Origin: Aeromonas aquatica
Lineage (GTDB): Bacteria; Pseudomonadota; Gammaproteobacteria; Enterobacterales; Aeromonadaceae
Assembly: GCF_000764655.1 (NCBI RefSeq)
Contig: NZ_JRGL01000097.1
Location: 1-38,985 of the forward strand
Reading direction: 5' to 3'
DNA: 38,985 bases
In this document: positions 8,428-14,920 of the stretch, in pieces
Layout of the letters: each line of letters begins with the position of its first letter
Numbering within the stretch: position 1 is the first letter of the stretch
The notes under the pieces: generated by a model
Databases searched by the model: none
Seen by the model: only the letters and a program-made list of their open reading frames with translations
Told to the model about the DNA's origin: nothing
Translations under genes and position numbers: made by a program

Positions 8428-8937
8428 ATGGCAGACGATAACGAACTGACGCTGAAGGACCCGGCGGCAGCCAAGAAAAAGAAGCTGATCATGATAGTCG
8501 CCCTCGCCGTCATCGTGCTGGGGGGCGGCGGCGCCGGTGCCTGGTTCATGCTGGCGGGCGGGGACAAAGCCGCGGTCGCCGCGACCGAGGAGGCCAAGCC
8601 ACAGGCCAGCACGCCACAGCCATCGCTCTATGTCGCCATGCTGCGCCCCTTCGTGTTCAATGTGGCGGGTGGGCAGCGAGATCGGCTGGTGCAGATCAAG
8701 ATCCAGCTGATGGTGCGCGGCGCCGCCGACGAGGCGCTGGCCAAGCAGAATGCTCCCCTGATCGAAGGCACCCTGCTGCGGGTCTTCAGCGCGGCCACCG
8801 CCGAGCAGCTGATGACCTTCGAGGGCAAGGAGAAGCTGCGTCAGGATTCACTGGAAGAGTGTCGCCGGGTGCTCAATGACCTGGTCTCTTCCCCCGTAAT
8901 AGAACAAGTGCTGTTTACCGGCTTTGTCATGCAATGA
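8428..8937 (+). CDS. fliL: Flagellar basal body-associated protein FliL
   Basis: FliL is a single-pass inner-membrane protein around the stator that supports torque and stator retention. The 169-aa product has a lysine run (16-19), a membrane helix at about 20-42, and a periplasmic domain ending VIEQVLFTGFVMQ, typical of the family. The gene lies ten bases before fliM. A 28-codon frame from ATG 8363 overlaps both the fliK stop and the fliL start; its significance is uncertain. Confidence 0.94.
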   Translation: MADDNELTLKDPAAAKKKKLIMIVALAVIVLGGGGAGAWFMLAGGDKAAVAATEEAKPQASTPQPSLYVAMLRPFVFNVAGGQRDRLVQIKIQLMVRGAADEALAKQNAPLIEGTLLRVFSAATAEQLMTFEGKEKLRQDSLEECRRVLNDLVSSPVIEQVLFTGFVMQ

Positions 8938-8947
8938 AAGGTGAAGC

Positions 8948-10018
8948 GTGAGCGATCTGTTAAGTCAGGACGAAATTGATGCCCTGTTGCACGGTGTCGA
9001 TGATGTCGAAGAGGAAGAGCTAGGGGCGGCCGGGGATCCCGGCATCGCCCAGTTCGATTTCTCTTCCCAGGACCGTATCGTCCGTGGCCGCATGCCGACC
9101 CTGGAGCTGGTGAACGAGCGATTCGCCCGCCACATGCGCATCAGCCTGTTCAACATGATGCGGCGCACCGCCGAGGTCTCCATCAACGGCGTGCAGATGC
9201 TGAAATTCGGTGAATACGTGCACACCCTGTTCGTGCCGACCAGCCTGAACATGGTGCGTTTCCGTCCCCTCAAGGGCACGGCGCTGATCACCATGGAGGC
9301 CCGCCTGGTGTTCATCCTGGTGGAGAACTTCTTCGGTGGTGACGGCCGCTACCACGCCAAGATCGAGGGACGCGAGTTCACCCCCACCGAGCGGCGCATC
9401 ATCCAGATGCTGCTCAAGCTGGTGTTCGAGGACTACAAGGATGCCTGGGCGCCGGTGATGGACGTGGGCTTCGAGTATCTCGACTCCGAGGTCAACCCGG
9501 CCATGGCGAACATCGTCAGCCCCACCGAAGTCATAGTGGTGAGCTCCTTCCACATCGAGCTCGATGGCGGCGGCGGCGACTTCCACGTGGCCATGCCTTA
9601 CTCCATGCTGGAACCCATCCGCGAGTTGCTCGATGCCGGGGTGCAGAGCGACAAGGGCGACACCGACGTGCGCTGGAGCAAGGCGCTGCGCGACGAGATC
9701 ATGGACGTCAAGGTGGAGCTCAAGGCCAAGCTGCTGGAGACAGAGCTGACCCTGCGGGATCTGATGGAGCTCAAACCCGGCGACATCATCCCGGTGGAGA
9801 TGCCGGAGAACCTGCTGGTCTACGTGGAGGACTTGCCGACCTTCCACGCCAAGATGGGGCGCACCAAGGAGAACGTGGCGCTCAAGATAGTCGACAAACT
9901 CAAACGCCCTGACGGGGTCAAGACAGAGATGCATCTGGTGACCCGTGGGGGCGTGCGCATCGATGGCGAGGCCGAGCTGGAAGAGCTCGAGCGCAGCATC
10001 GAAGACAAACACTCTTAA
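8948..10018 (+). CDS. fliM: Flagellar motor switch protein FliM
   Basis: FliM is the C-ring component that binds phospho-CheY and changes rotation direction. The 356-aa product opens with the CheY-binding peptide (LLSQDEIDALLHG, residues 4-16). A middle domain contains the conserved ENFFGGDGR, and the C-terminal SpoA-like domain contacts FliN. The start is GTG 8948, with GAAAGGTGAAGC just upstream. An imperfect hairpin (10021-10044) lies between fliM and fliN. Confidence 0.96.
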   Translation: MSDLLSQDEIDALLHGVDDVEEEELGAAGDPGIAQFDFSSQDRIVRGRMPTLELVNERFARHMRISLFNMMRRTAEVSINGVQMLKFGEYVHTLFVPTSLNMVRFRPLKGTALITMEARLVFILVENFFGGDGRYHAKIEGREFTPTERRIIQMLLKLVFEDYKDAWAPVMDVGFEYLDSEVNPAMANIVSPTEVIVVSSFHIELDGGGGDFHVAMPYSMLEPIRELLDAGVQSDKGDTDVRWSKALRDEIMDVKVELKAKLLETELTLRDLMELKPGDIIPVEMPENLLVYVEDLPTFHAKMGRTKENVALKIVDKLKRPDGVKTEMHLVTRGGVRIDGEAELEELERSIEDKHS

Positions 10019-10020
10019 CA

Positions 10021-10044
10021 GACCCGTCGTATCAGACGCGGGTC
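10021..10044 (+). other. Inverted repeat in the fliM-fliN gap
   Basis: GACCC and GGGTC arms enclose GTC/GAC pairs with a two-base bulge and an ATCA-type loop. There is no T-run, so it is not a terminator. It may be an mRNA stability or processing element setting FliM:FliN stoichiometry; this is inference only. Confidence 0.3.
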
Positions 10045-10067
10045 ACGAAGCAGCATAAGGAAGCAAG

Positions 10068-10463
10068 ATGAGCGGAACCGATGACGAGCAGGATTTGATG
10101 GCAGATGCCTGGGCGGCTGCGCTGGAAGAACAGGTGACGGCCGAGGCCAAGCCCGCCCCGCTGGAGGAGCTCAAAGACGATGCCCCCATCAGCGCCGAGG
10201 AGCGCCGCAAGCTGGACACCATCCTGGACATTCCGGTGACCATCGCCATGGAAGTGGGCCGCAGCCAGATCAGCATCCGCAACCTGCTGCAGCTCAACCA
10301 GGGCTCGGTGGTGGAGCTGGACCGGGTCGCCGGCGAGCCGCTGGACGTGCTGGTCAACGGCACCCTGATCGCCCACGGCGAGGTGGTGGTGGTGAACGAC
10401 AAGTTCGGTATTCGCCTGACCGATGTGATCAGCCAGATAGAACGGATCAAGAAGCTCAAATGA
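10068..10463 (+). CDS. fliN: Flagellar motor switch protein FliN
   Basis: FliN forms the base of the C-ring and docks FliH-FliI. The 131-aa product has an acidic N-terminus (MSGTDDEQDLMADAW) and a C-terminal SpoA domain (about 55-125) with the conserved LDIPVTIAMEVGR and LDVLVNGTLIAHGEVVVV. AAGGAAG lies 5 bases upstream of the ATG. The stop overlaps the fliO start as ATGA. Confidence 0.96.
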   Translation: MSGTDDEQDLMADAWAAALEEQVTAEAKPAPLEELKDDAPISAEERRKLDTILDIPVTIAMEVGRSQISIRNLLQLNQGSVVELDRVAGEPLDVLVNGTLIAHGEVVVVNDKFGIRLTDVISQIERIKKLK

Positions 10464-10837
10464 ATCTCGTTTTCCCGTTGCTGCTGTTGTCCTTCCCCGC
10501 GCTGGCCGAGGGGGGCGTCAATCCCCCCAGCATCACCTCCTGGCTGCTCTCCAGCCTGATGGTGATCGGCCTCATCCTGGTGCTGGGCTTTTTGCTCAAG
10601 AAGAGCAAGCTCACCCAGGTGATGGGGGGCGGCCAGATGAAGGTCATCGCCACCCTGCCGGTGGGTTACAAGGAGAAGCTGATGGTGGTCAAGGTGGGCG
10701 AACAGCAGTTGCTCATCGGGGTGACGCCCCAGCAGGTCAACTTTCTCTATCGCCTGGAGCAGCCGCTGGACGAGAGCCAGCCTCAGGCGTTCTCCCAGCA
10801 GCTCGGCAAATTGATGGGCAAGCATGAAAAAAGCTAA
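10460..10837 (+). CDS. fliO: Flagellar export apparatus assembly protein FliO
   Basis: FliO is a small membrane protein that helps assemble the FliP pentamer. The 125-aa product has an N-terminal hydrophobic segment ending ALAEGG (probable signal region), a membrane helix at about 27-46 and a cytoplasmic C-terminal domain ([20 protein letters not shown]). Overlaps of 4 bases with fliN and 14 with fliP indicate coupled translation. Confidence 0.9.
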   Translation: MNLVFPLLLLSFPALAEGGVNPPSITSWLLSSLMVIGLILVLGFLLKKSKLTQVMGGGQMKVIATLPVGYKEKLMVVKVGEQQLLIGVTPQQVNFLYRLEQPLDESQPQAFSQQLGKLMGKHEKS

Positions 10838-11579
10838 CTGGATTGGGTTGCTGGGCCTGTTGTCCGTGTTGCTGTCGCCACTGGCCCTGGCCCAGGACGG
10901 CATGTCGGCGCTGACCGTCAAGACCATGGCGGATGGCAGTCAGGAATACAGCCTGACCCTGCAGGTGCTGGCGCTGATGACCGCGCTCTCCTTCCTGCCG
11001 GCCATGGTGATCATGATGACCTCCTTCACCCGGATCATCGTGGTGCTCGGCATACTGCGCCAGGCCATTGGCCTGCAGCAGAGCCCGTCCAACCAGGTGC
11101 TGATCGGCATCGCCCTCTTCATGTCCTTCTTCATCATGTCGCCGGTGCTGGATCGCATCAACGACGAGGCGCTGCAGCCCTATCTGGCGGAGACCATAGG
11201 CGCCAAGGAGGCGCTGGAGAAGGCCGAGCTGCCCATCCACCAGTTCATGCTGGCCCAGACCCGGGTCAAGGATCTCAACACCTTCATGGAGATAGCGAAC
11301 GTGCAGGTGGACAAGCCGGCGGACGTGCCGCTGCGGGTGCTGATCCCGGCCTTCGTCACCAGCGAGCTCAAGACCGCGTTCCAGATAGGCTTCATGCTGT
11401 TCCTGCCGTTCCTGGTCATCGATCTGGTGGTCGCCAGCATACTGATGGCCATGGGGATGATGATGCTCTCCCCGATGCTGGTCTCGCTGCCGTTCAAGCT
11501 GATGCTGTTCGTCATGGTCGATGGCTGGAACCTGATCCTGGGATCCCTCGCCAACAGCTTTGGTCTGGGAGCAGGATGA
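10824..11579 (+). CDS. fliP: Flagellar export gate protein FliP
   Basis: FliP forms the pentameric core of the export gate with FliQ and FliR. The 251-aa product has a cleavable signal peptide (cut probably after ALA23), a membrane region with the family motif [23 protein letters not shown] (here [20 protein letters not shown], split across about 51-70), a periplasmic domain, and the C-terminal helices ending [20 protein letters not shown]. The stop is TGA 11577-11579. A second, mostly synonymous copy of the last 39 codons follows directly. Confidence 0.96.
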   Translation: MKKANWIGLLGLLSVLLSPLALAQDGMSALTVKTMADGSQEYSLTLQVLALMTALSFLPAMVIMMTSFTRIIVVLGILRQAIGLQQSPSNQVLIGIALFMSFFIMSPVLDRINDEALQPYLAETIGAKEALEKAELPIHQFMLAQTRVKDLNTFMEIANVQVDKPADVPLRVLIPAFVTSELKTAFQIGFMLFLPFLVIDLVVASILMAMGMMMLSPMLVSLPFKLMLFVMVDGWNLILGSLANSFGLGAG

Positions 11580-11696
11580 TGTTCTCCTCCGGTGCCGCCC
11601 TCACTGCCCTTCAGGCTGATGCTGGTTGTCATGGTGGACGGTTGGAGCCTGATCCTGGGATCGTTGGCCAACAGCTTCGGATTGGGCGCCGGCTAA
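11463..11696 (+). repeat. Diverged duplicate of the fliP 3' end
   Basis: Copy 1 (11463-11579) is the end of fliP. Copy 2 (11580-11696) follows in the same frame, 117 bases later, with its own stop TAA. Copy 2 encodes [14 protein letters not shown] then [16 protein letters not shown], against [14 protein letters not shown] and [16 protein letters not shown] in FliP. By my reading, about 13 of 17 codon differences over the last 32 codons are synonymous, so copy 2 evolved as real coding sequence. It looks like the tail of another fliP allele left behind after recombination. In another frame, an ORF of 48 codons (11576-11722) bridges the fliP stop and the fliQ start. Confidence 0.85.
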
Positions 11697-11723
11697 GCCG
11701 GTCAATGGAAAGGAGCCGATAAG

Positions 11724-11993
11724 ATGAGTCCGGAAACCTTTGTCGATGTGTTTCGCGAGGCACTCTGGCTGGTGACCATCATGGTGTGCGCCGTGATCCT
11801 GCCGAGCCTGATGGTGGGGCTCGTCGTCGCCATCTTCCAGGCCGCCACCTCCATCAACGAACAGACCCTGAGCTTCCTGCCCCGTCTCATTGTCACCCTG
11901 CTGGCGCTGGGGGCGGGCGCTCACTGGGGCCTGCAGAGCCTGATGGACTTCTTCCAGCTGATGGTGAGCCAGATCCCCGAGGTCGTCGGCTGA
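11724..11993 (+). CDS. fliQ: Flagellar export gate protein FliQ
   Basis: FliQ is a four-copy subunit of the FliPQR gate. The 89-aa product has two hydrophobic helices (about 14-40 and 52-75) and the conserved VGLVVAIFQAATSINEQTL motif. AAAGGAG upstream of ATG 11724 is a strong ribosome site. The stop (11991-11993) overlaps an ATG (TGATG) that opens a 24-codon frame leading to fliR. Confidence 0.96.
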   Translation: MSPETFVDVFREALWLVTIMVCAVILPSLMVGLVVAIFQAATSINEQTLSFLPRLIVTLLALGAGAHWGLQSLMDFFQLMVSQIPEVVG

Positions 11994-12067
11994 TGCCCGT
12001 GTCGGCATTCGCGACCATCAGGCTGCCGATGACCACCAGTCCCATGGCTTCGGTAGCGGCGGCATGA
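11993..12067 (+). other. 24-codon bridging ORF between fliQ and fliR
   Basis: The frame starts at ATG 11993 (TGATG with the fliQ stop) and ends at TGA 12065-12067, overlapping the fliR ATG as ATGA. It covers the whole 70-base gap. The end of the gap (CTGCCGATGACCACCAG, then GGT and GGC) weakly resembles the end of fliQ (CTGATGGTGAGCCAG, then GTC and GGC), so it may be another, more decayed junction duplication. Translation is not shown. Confidence 0.3.
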
Positions 12068-12861
12068 GCTATACCACTGCGGTGATCATGGAGTGGCTGG
12101 CCTCCATCCTCTGGCCGCTGGCCCGGGTGAGCAGCCTGCTGATGGTGATGGCGGTGTTTGGCAGCCGGCTGGCCCCGGCGCATATCCGCATGGGGTTGGC
12201 GCTGGCCATCACCCTCATCATCGCCCCCCTGTTGCCCCCCATGCCCAAGATAGAGCTGTTCTCTGTCGGCAGTTTTCTGGTGCTGGGGCAGCAGTTGCTC
12301 ATCGGCGTGGCCCTGGGCCTCATGACCCAGTTCCTGCTGGAGAGCTTCGTGATGGCGGGCCAGGTCATCGCCATGCAGACCAGCCTGGGGTTCGCCACCC
12401 TGGTGGATCCCATGAACGGCCAGTCCGCCCCCGTGGTGGGCCAGTTCTACCTGATGCTGGCGACCCTGGTGTTCCTGGCGGTGGACGGTCACCTGCTGAT
12501 GATCAAGATGGTGGTGCTGAGCTTCGAGACCCTGCCGGTCTCCGACAGCGGGCTGACCCTGCCCGCCATTCGCAGCCTGATAAGCTTCCTCGGGGTCATG
12601 TACCAGGCCTCATTGGTGATGGCGCTGTCGGCCATCGTCGCGCTGCTGCTCATCAACTTCGCGTTCGGGGTCATGACCCGGGCCGCCCCCCAGCTCAACA
12701 TCTTCAGCATCGGCTTCGCGGTCAGCATGATGTCCGGCCTGTTTATCCTCTGGCTCACCATAGGCGGCTTCATGGGCCACTTCGAATCCATCTGGGAGCG
12801 AGTGCAGGAGACCAGCTGCGAGCTTATCAACGTCCGGTGCTATGGGGGCCAGAATGGTTGA
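12064..12861 (+). CDS. fliR: Flagellar export gate protein FliR
   Basis: FliR completes the FliPQR gate and contacts FlhB. The 265-aa product has about six hydrophobic segments and the conserved regions LARVSSLLMVMAVFG, QTSLGFATLVDPMNG and FLAVDGHLLMIKMV. The start ATG 12064 overlaps the stop of the short frame before it. The C-terminal GGQNG and stop (12859-12861) correspond to GGQHG and stop in the repeat units that follow, so the very end of FliR is part of the repeated junction. Confidence 0.95.
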   Translation: MSYTTAVIMEWLASILWPLARVSSLLMVMAVFGSRLAPAHIRMGLALAITLIIAPLLPPMPKIELFSVGSFLVLGQQLLIGVALGLMTQFLLESFVMAGQVIAMQTSLGFATLVDPMNGQSAPVVGQFYLMLATLVFLAVDGHLLMIKMVVLSFETLPVSDSGLTLPAIRSLISFLGVMYQASLVMALSAIVALLLINFAFGVMTRAAPQLNIFSIGFAVSMMSGLFILWLTIGGFMGHFESIWERVQETSCELINVRCYGGQNG

Positions 12862-13370
12862 CCTGGTGTTGGCGCAGTTCACGCAATGCCAGGTCTTTGG
12901 CCGGATGATCGCCTGCCTCTCGCCAGTCGGGGGTCAGCATGGCTGATACCGATCAGGCACATGGCACCGAACAACCCGGTCAGGTGTCACAATGTCAGGT
13001 CTTTGGCCGGATGATCCTTTGCCTCCTGCCAGTCGGGGGTCAGCATGGCTGATACCGATCAGGCACATGGCACCGAACAACCCGGTCAGGTGTCACAATG
13101 TCAGGTCTTTGGCCGGATGATCCTTTGCCTCCTGCCAATCGGAGGTCAGCATGGCTGATACCGATCAGGCACATGGCACCGAACAACCCGGTCAGGTGCC
13201 ACAATGCCTGACCTTAGGCCGGATGATCCTTTGCCTCCTGCCAGTCGGAGGTCAGCATGGCTGATACCGATCAGGCACATGGCACCGAACAACCCGGTCA
13301 GGTGCCACAATGCCTGACCTTAGGCCGGATGATCCTTTGCCTCCCGCCAGTCGGAGGTCAGCATGGCTGA
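12854..13370 (+). other. Chain of five overlapping short ORFs from fliR to flhB
   Basis: ORF 1 (12854-12946, 30 codons) starts inside the fliR stop as ATGGTTGA. Four 37-codon ORFs follow at 12939-13052, 13045-13158, 13151-13264 and 13257-13370. In each, the stop TGA lies within ATGGCTGA, overlapping the next start; the last overlaps the flhB ATG. The peptides begin MADTDQAHGTEQPGQV and end LPVGGQHG or a variant. Every start has a Shine-Dalgarno five bases upstream. The 106-base period is not a multiple of three, yet the stop/start overlap keeps an unbroken re-initiation path. Whether the peptides accumulate is unknown. Confidence 0.45.
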
Positions 13371-13390
13371 TACCGACCAGGAACGTACCG
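12883..13390 (+). repeat. 106-bp tandem repeats between fliR and flhB
   Basis: The sequence GTCAGCATGGCTGATACCGA has its ATG at 12939, 13045, 13151, 13257 and 13363 (the flhB start), exactly 106 bases apart each time. Each unit joins a fliR-end-like part (CGGATGATC, CTGCCAGTCGG, GGTCAGC) to a copy of the first roughly 15 flhB codons (MADTDQ, then TEQP). Units 1-2 and 3-4 differ in one block (GTCAGGTCTTTGGCC against CCTGACCTTAGGCC). The upstream two units have GGGGGTCAGC as ribosome site; the last three, including flhB, have GGAGGTCAGC. This is a young, near-identical array and is not a CRISPR. Confidence 0.95.
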
Positions 13391-14493
13391 AACAACCCAC
13401 GGGCAAACGACTGCAACAGGCCCGGGAAAAAGGGCAGATTGCACGCTCCAAGGAGCTGGGTACCGCCAGCGTCTTGCTGGCGACCGTGTTTGGCCTGCTG
13501 ATGATCAAGGAGAGCCTGGCCGATGCCATGGTCAAGGTGCTCACCGTCGGCTTTACCCTGGACAGGGATCAGGCCTTCGATCCCAACGCCATGGGCGCCA
13601 TGGTGCCCGCCCTGCTGGCCCCGCTGTTGCAACCCCTCGGCCTGCTGTTTCTGCTGGTAGCCATCGCCGCCTTCGTCGGTAACACCCTGCTCGGCGGGAT
13701 GAACTTCTCCTCCGAGGCCATGCTACCCAAGTGGAGCAAGCTGAGCCCCTTGAATGGTCTTAAGAGGATGTTCGGGGTGCAATCCCTGGTGGAACTCATA
13801 AAATCCATTGCTAAAGTGATTTTTATTAGCACATTCGCCTGGTGGATGCTCTCCAGCAAGTTCAATCATCTGCTGAATCTCTCCCTCGAGGGTTTTCCCG
13901 GCGGCATCATAGACGCGCTGGATCTGCTGCTCTGGATGCTGATCATTCTCTGCTGCGCCCTGATCCCCATCGTCGCCATCGACGTGCCCTTCCAGACCTG
14001 GAACCACAATCGCCAGCTCAAGATGACCAAGCAGGAGATCAAGGACGAATTCAGGGACAGCGAGGGCAAGCCCGAGGTCAAGGGCAAGATCCGCCAGTTG
14101 CAGATGCAGATGGCGATGCGCCGCATGATGGGAGATGTGCCCAAGGCGGACGTCATCATCACCAACCCGAGCCACTACTCGGTGGCCCTGAAATACGATG
14201 CGAGCAAGCCAGGCGCGGCCCCCAAGGTGCTGGCCAAGGGGGTGGACGAGGTGGCGATGAAGATCCGGGAGATAGCCCGCGAGTACGAGATCCCCATCAT
14301 GCCGTCCCCGCCGCTCACCCGCGCCATCTATCACGCCACCGAGATTGGCCAGGAGATCCCGGAGGGGCTGTTCGCCGCCGTGGCGCAGGTCCTGGCCTAT
14401 GTGTATCAGCTCAAGAAGTTCCGCCGTGGTCGTGGCCGGCGCCCGACCCCGATCGCCAAAGACCTGCCCATTCCCCCCGAGTTCCGCACATAG
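13363..14493 (+). CDS. flhB: Flagellar export switch protein FlhB
   Basis: FlhB is the membrane protein that changes export from rod/hook to filament substrates after self-cleavage. The 376-aa product has a basic N-terminus, four hydrophobic helices between about 30 and 215, and a cytoplasmic domain. The autocleavage motif reads NPSH at residues 268-271 instead of the usual NPTH. The start ATG 13363 has GGAGG five bases upstream and is the last of five near-identical start sites. The C-terminal tail (FRRGRGRRPTPIAKDLPIP) is duplicated downstream. Confidence 0.95.
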   Translation: MADTDQERTEQPTGKRLQQAREKGQIARSKELGTASVLLATVFGLLMIKESLADAMVKVLTVGFTLDRDQAFDPNAMGAMVPALLAPLLQPLGLLFLLVAIAAFVGNTLLGGMNFSSEAMLPKWSKLSPLNGLKRMFGVQSLVELIKSIAKVIFISTFAWWMLSSKFNHLLNLSLEGFPGGIIDALDLLLWMLIILCCALIPIVAIDVPFQTWNHNRQLKMTKQEIKDEFRDSEGKPEVKGKIRQLQMQMAMRRMMGDVPKADVIITNPSHYSVALKYDASKPGAAPKVLAKGVDEVAMKIREIAREYEIPIMPSPPLTRAIYHATEIGQEIPEGLFAAVAQVLAYVYQLKKFRRGRGRRPTPIAKDLPIPPEFRT

Positions 14494-14755
14494 CGGCGTT
14501 TGAATAACGCCATCAGCCGCAGGGCTGTCTGTCGCCGTGGTGTAAGCGCTGGCCTGTGCGTACCGGCTCAAGAAGTTCCGCCGTGGTCGTGGCCGGCGCC
14601 CGACCCCGATCGCCAAAGACCTGCCCATTCCCCCCGAGTTCCGCACATAGCGGCGCTTGCGTAACGCCATCAGCCGCAGCGCTGTTCGCCGCCGTGGCCG
14701 ACACCTAACCCCACTCGCCAAAGACCAGCCCATTGAGCCCCAATACCGCCAATAA
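14367..14755 (+). repeat. Two further copies of the flhB 3' end
   Basis: Copy A is the end of flhB (stop 14491-14493). Copy B repeats it 157 bases later (stop 14648-14650), with about 90 bases identical between 14408-14498 and 14565-14655. Copy C (stop 14753-14755) is diverged but still encodes RGRHLTPLAKDQPIEPQYRQ against RGRRPTPIAKDLPIPPEFRT. The spacers between the copies also match (AACGCCATCAGCCGCA). Copy B looks recent. Copy C, with conservative changes, looks like the tail of an older or different flhB allele. The rest of the 14494-14920 gap holds the flhA promoter and an AT-rich stretch (14828-14866). Confidence 0.9.
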
Positions 14756-14866
14756 ACGCAAAACCCTGGCCCCGCCCGCCATGGCCCCGGTTCATGTGCG
14801 GGCCGAGGGCGACGGACTTCTGACATACTAAAAATAAATTCCATATATATCAGTATTTTAAATTAT

Positions 14867-14884
14867 TGGCTTGATGTTTGCTTT
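14867..14884 (+). promoter_or_regulatory. Sigma-54 promoter of the flhA operon
   Basis: TTGGCTTGATGTTTGCTTT has GG (14868-14869) and GC (14880-14881) ten bases apart. It follows an AT-rich segment that could bind IHF or act as an UP element. Transcription would begin near 14893, under 30 bases before flhA. It should drive flhA-flhF-fleN-fliA and perhaps the che genes. Confidence 0.82.
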
Positions 14885-14920
14885 AGTCCGGCACTGGCGG
14901 TTGATAATTTGAGAATAATG

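Noticed and set aside
10000..10067. fliM terminus copy in the fliM-fliN gap (GCAGCAT, GAAG, CAA shared)
   Set aside because: The match is under 20 bases with gaps and no shared stop/start arrangement, so it is too weak to claim.
12883..13370. CRISPR array
   Set aside because: The 106-base units are repeated throughout with no unique spacers, and they include the flhB start.
12883..13370. Assembly artefact explaining the repeats
   Set aside because: It cannot be excluded from sequence alone, but units carry distinct substitutions and the other gap copies are too diverged to be assembly errors.
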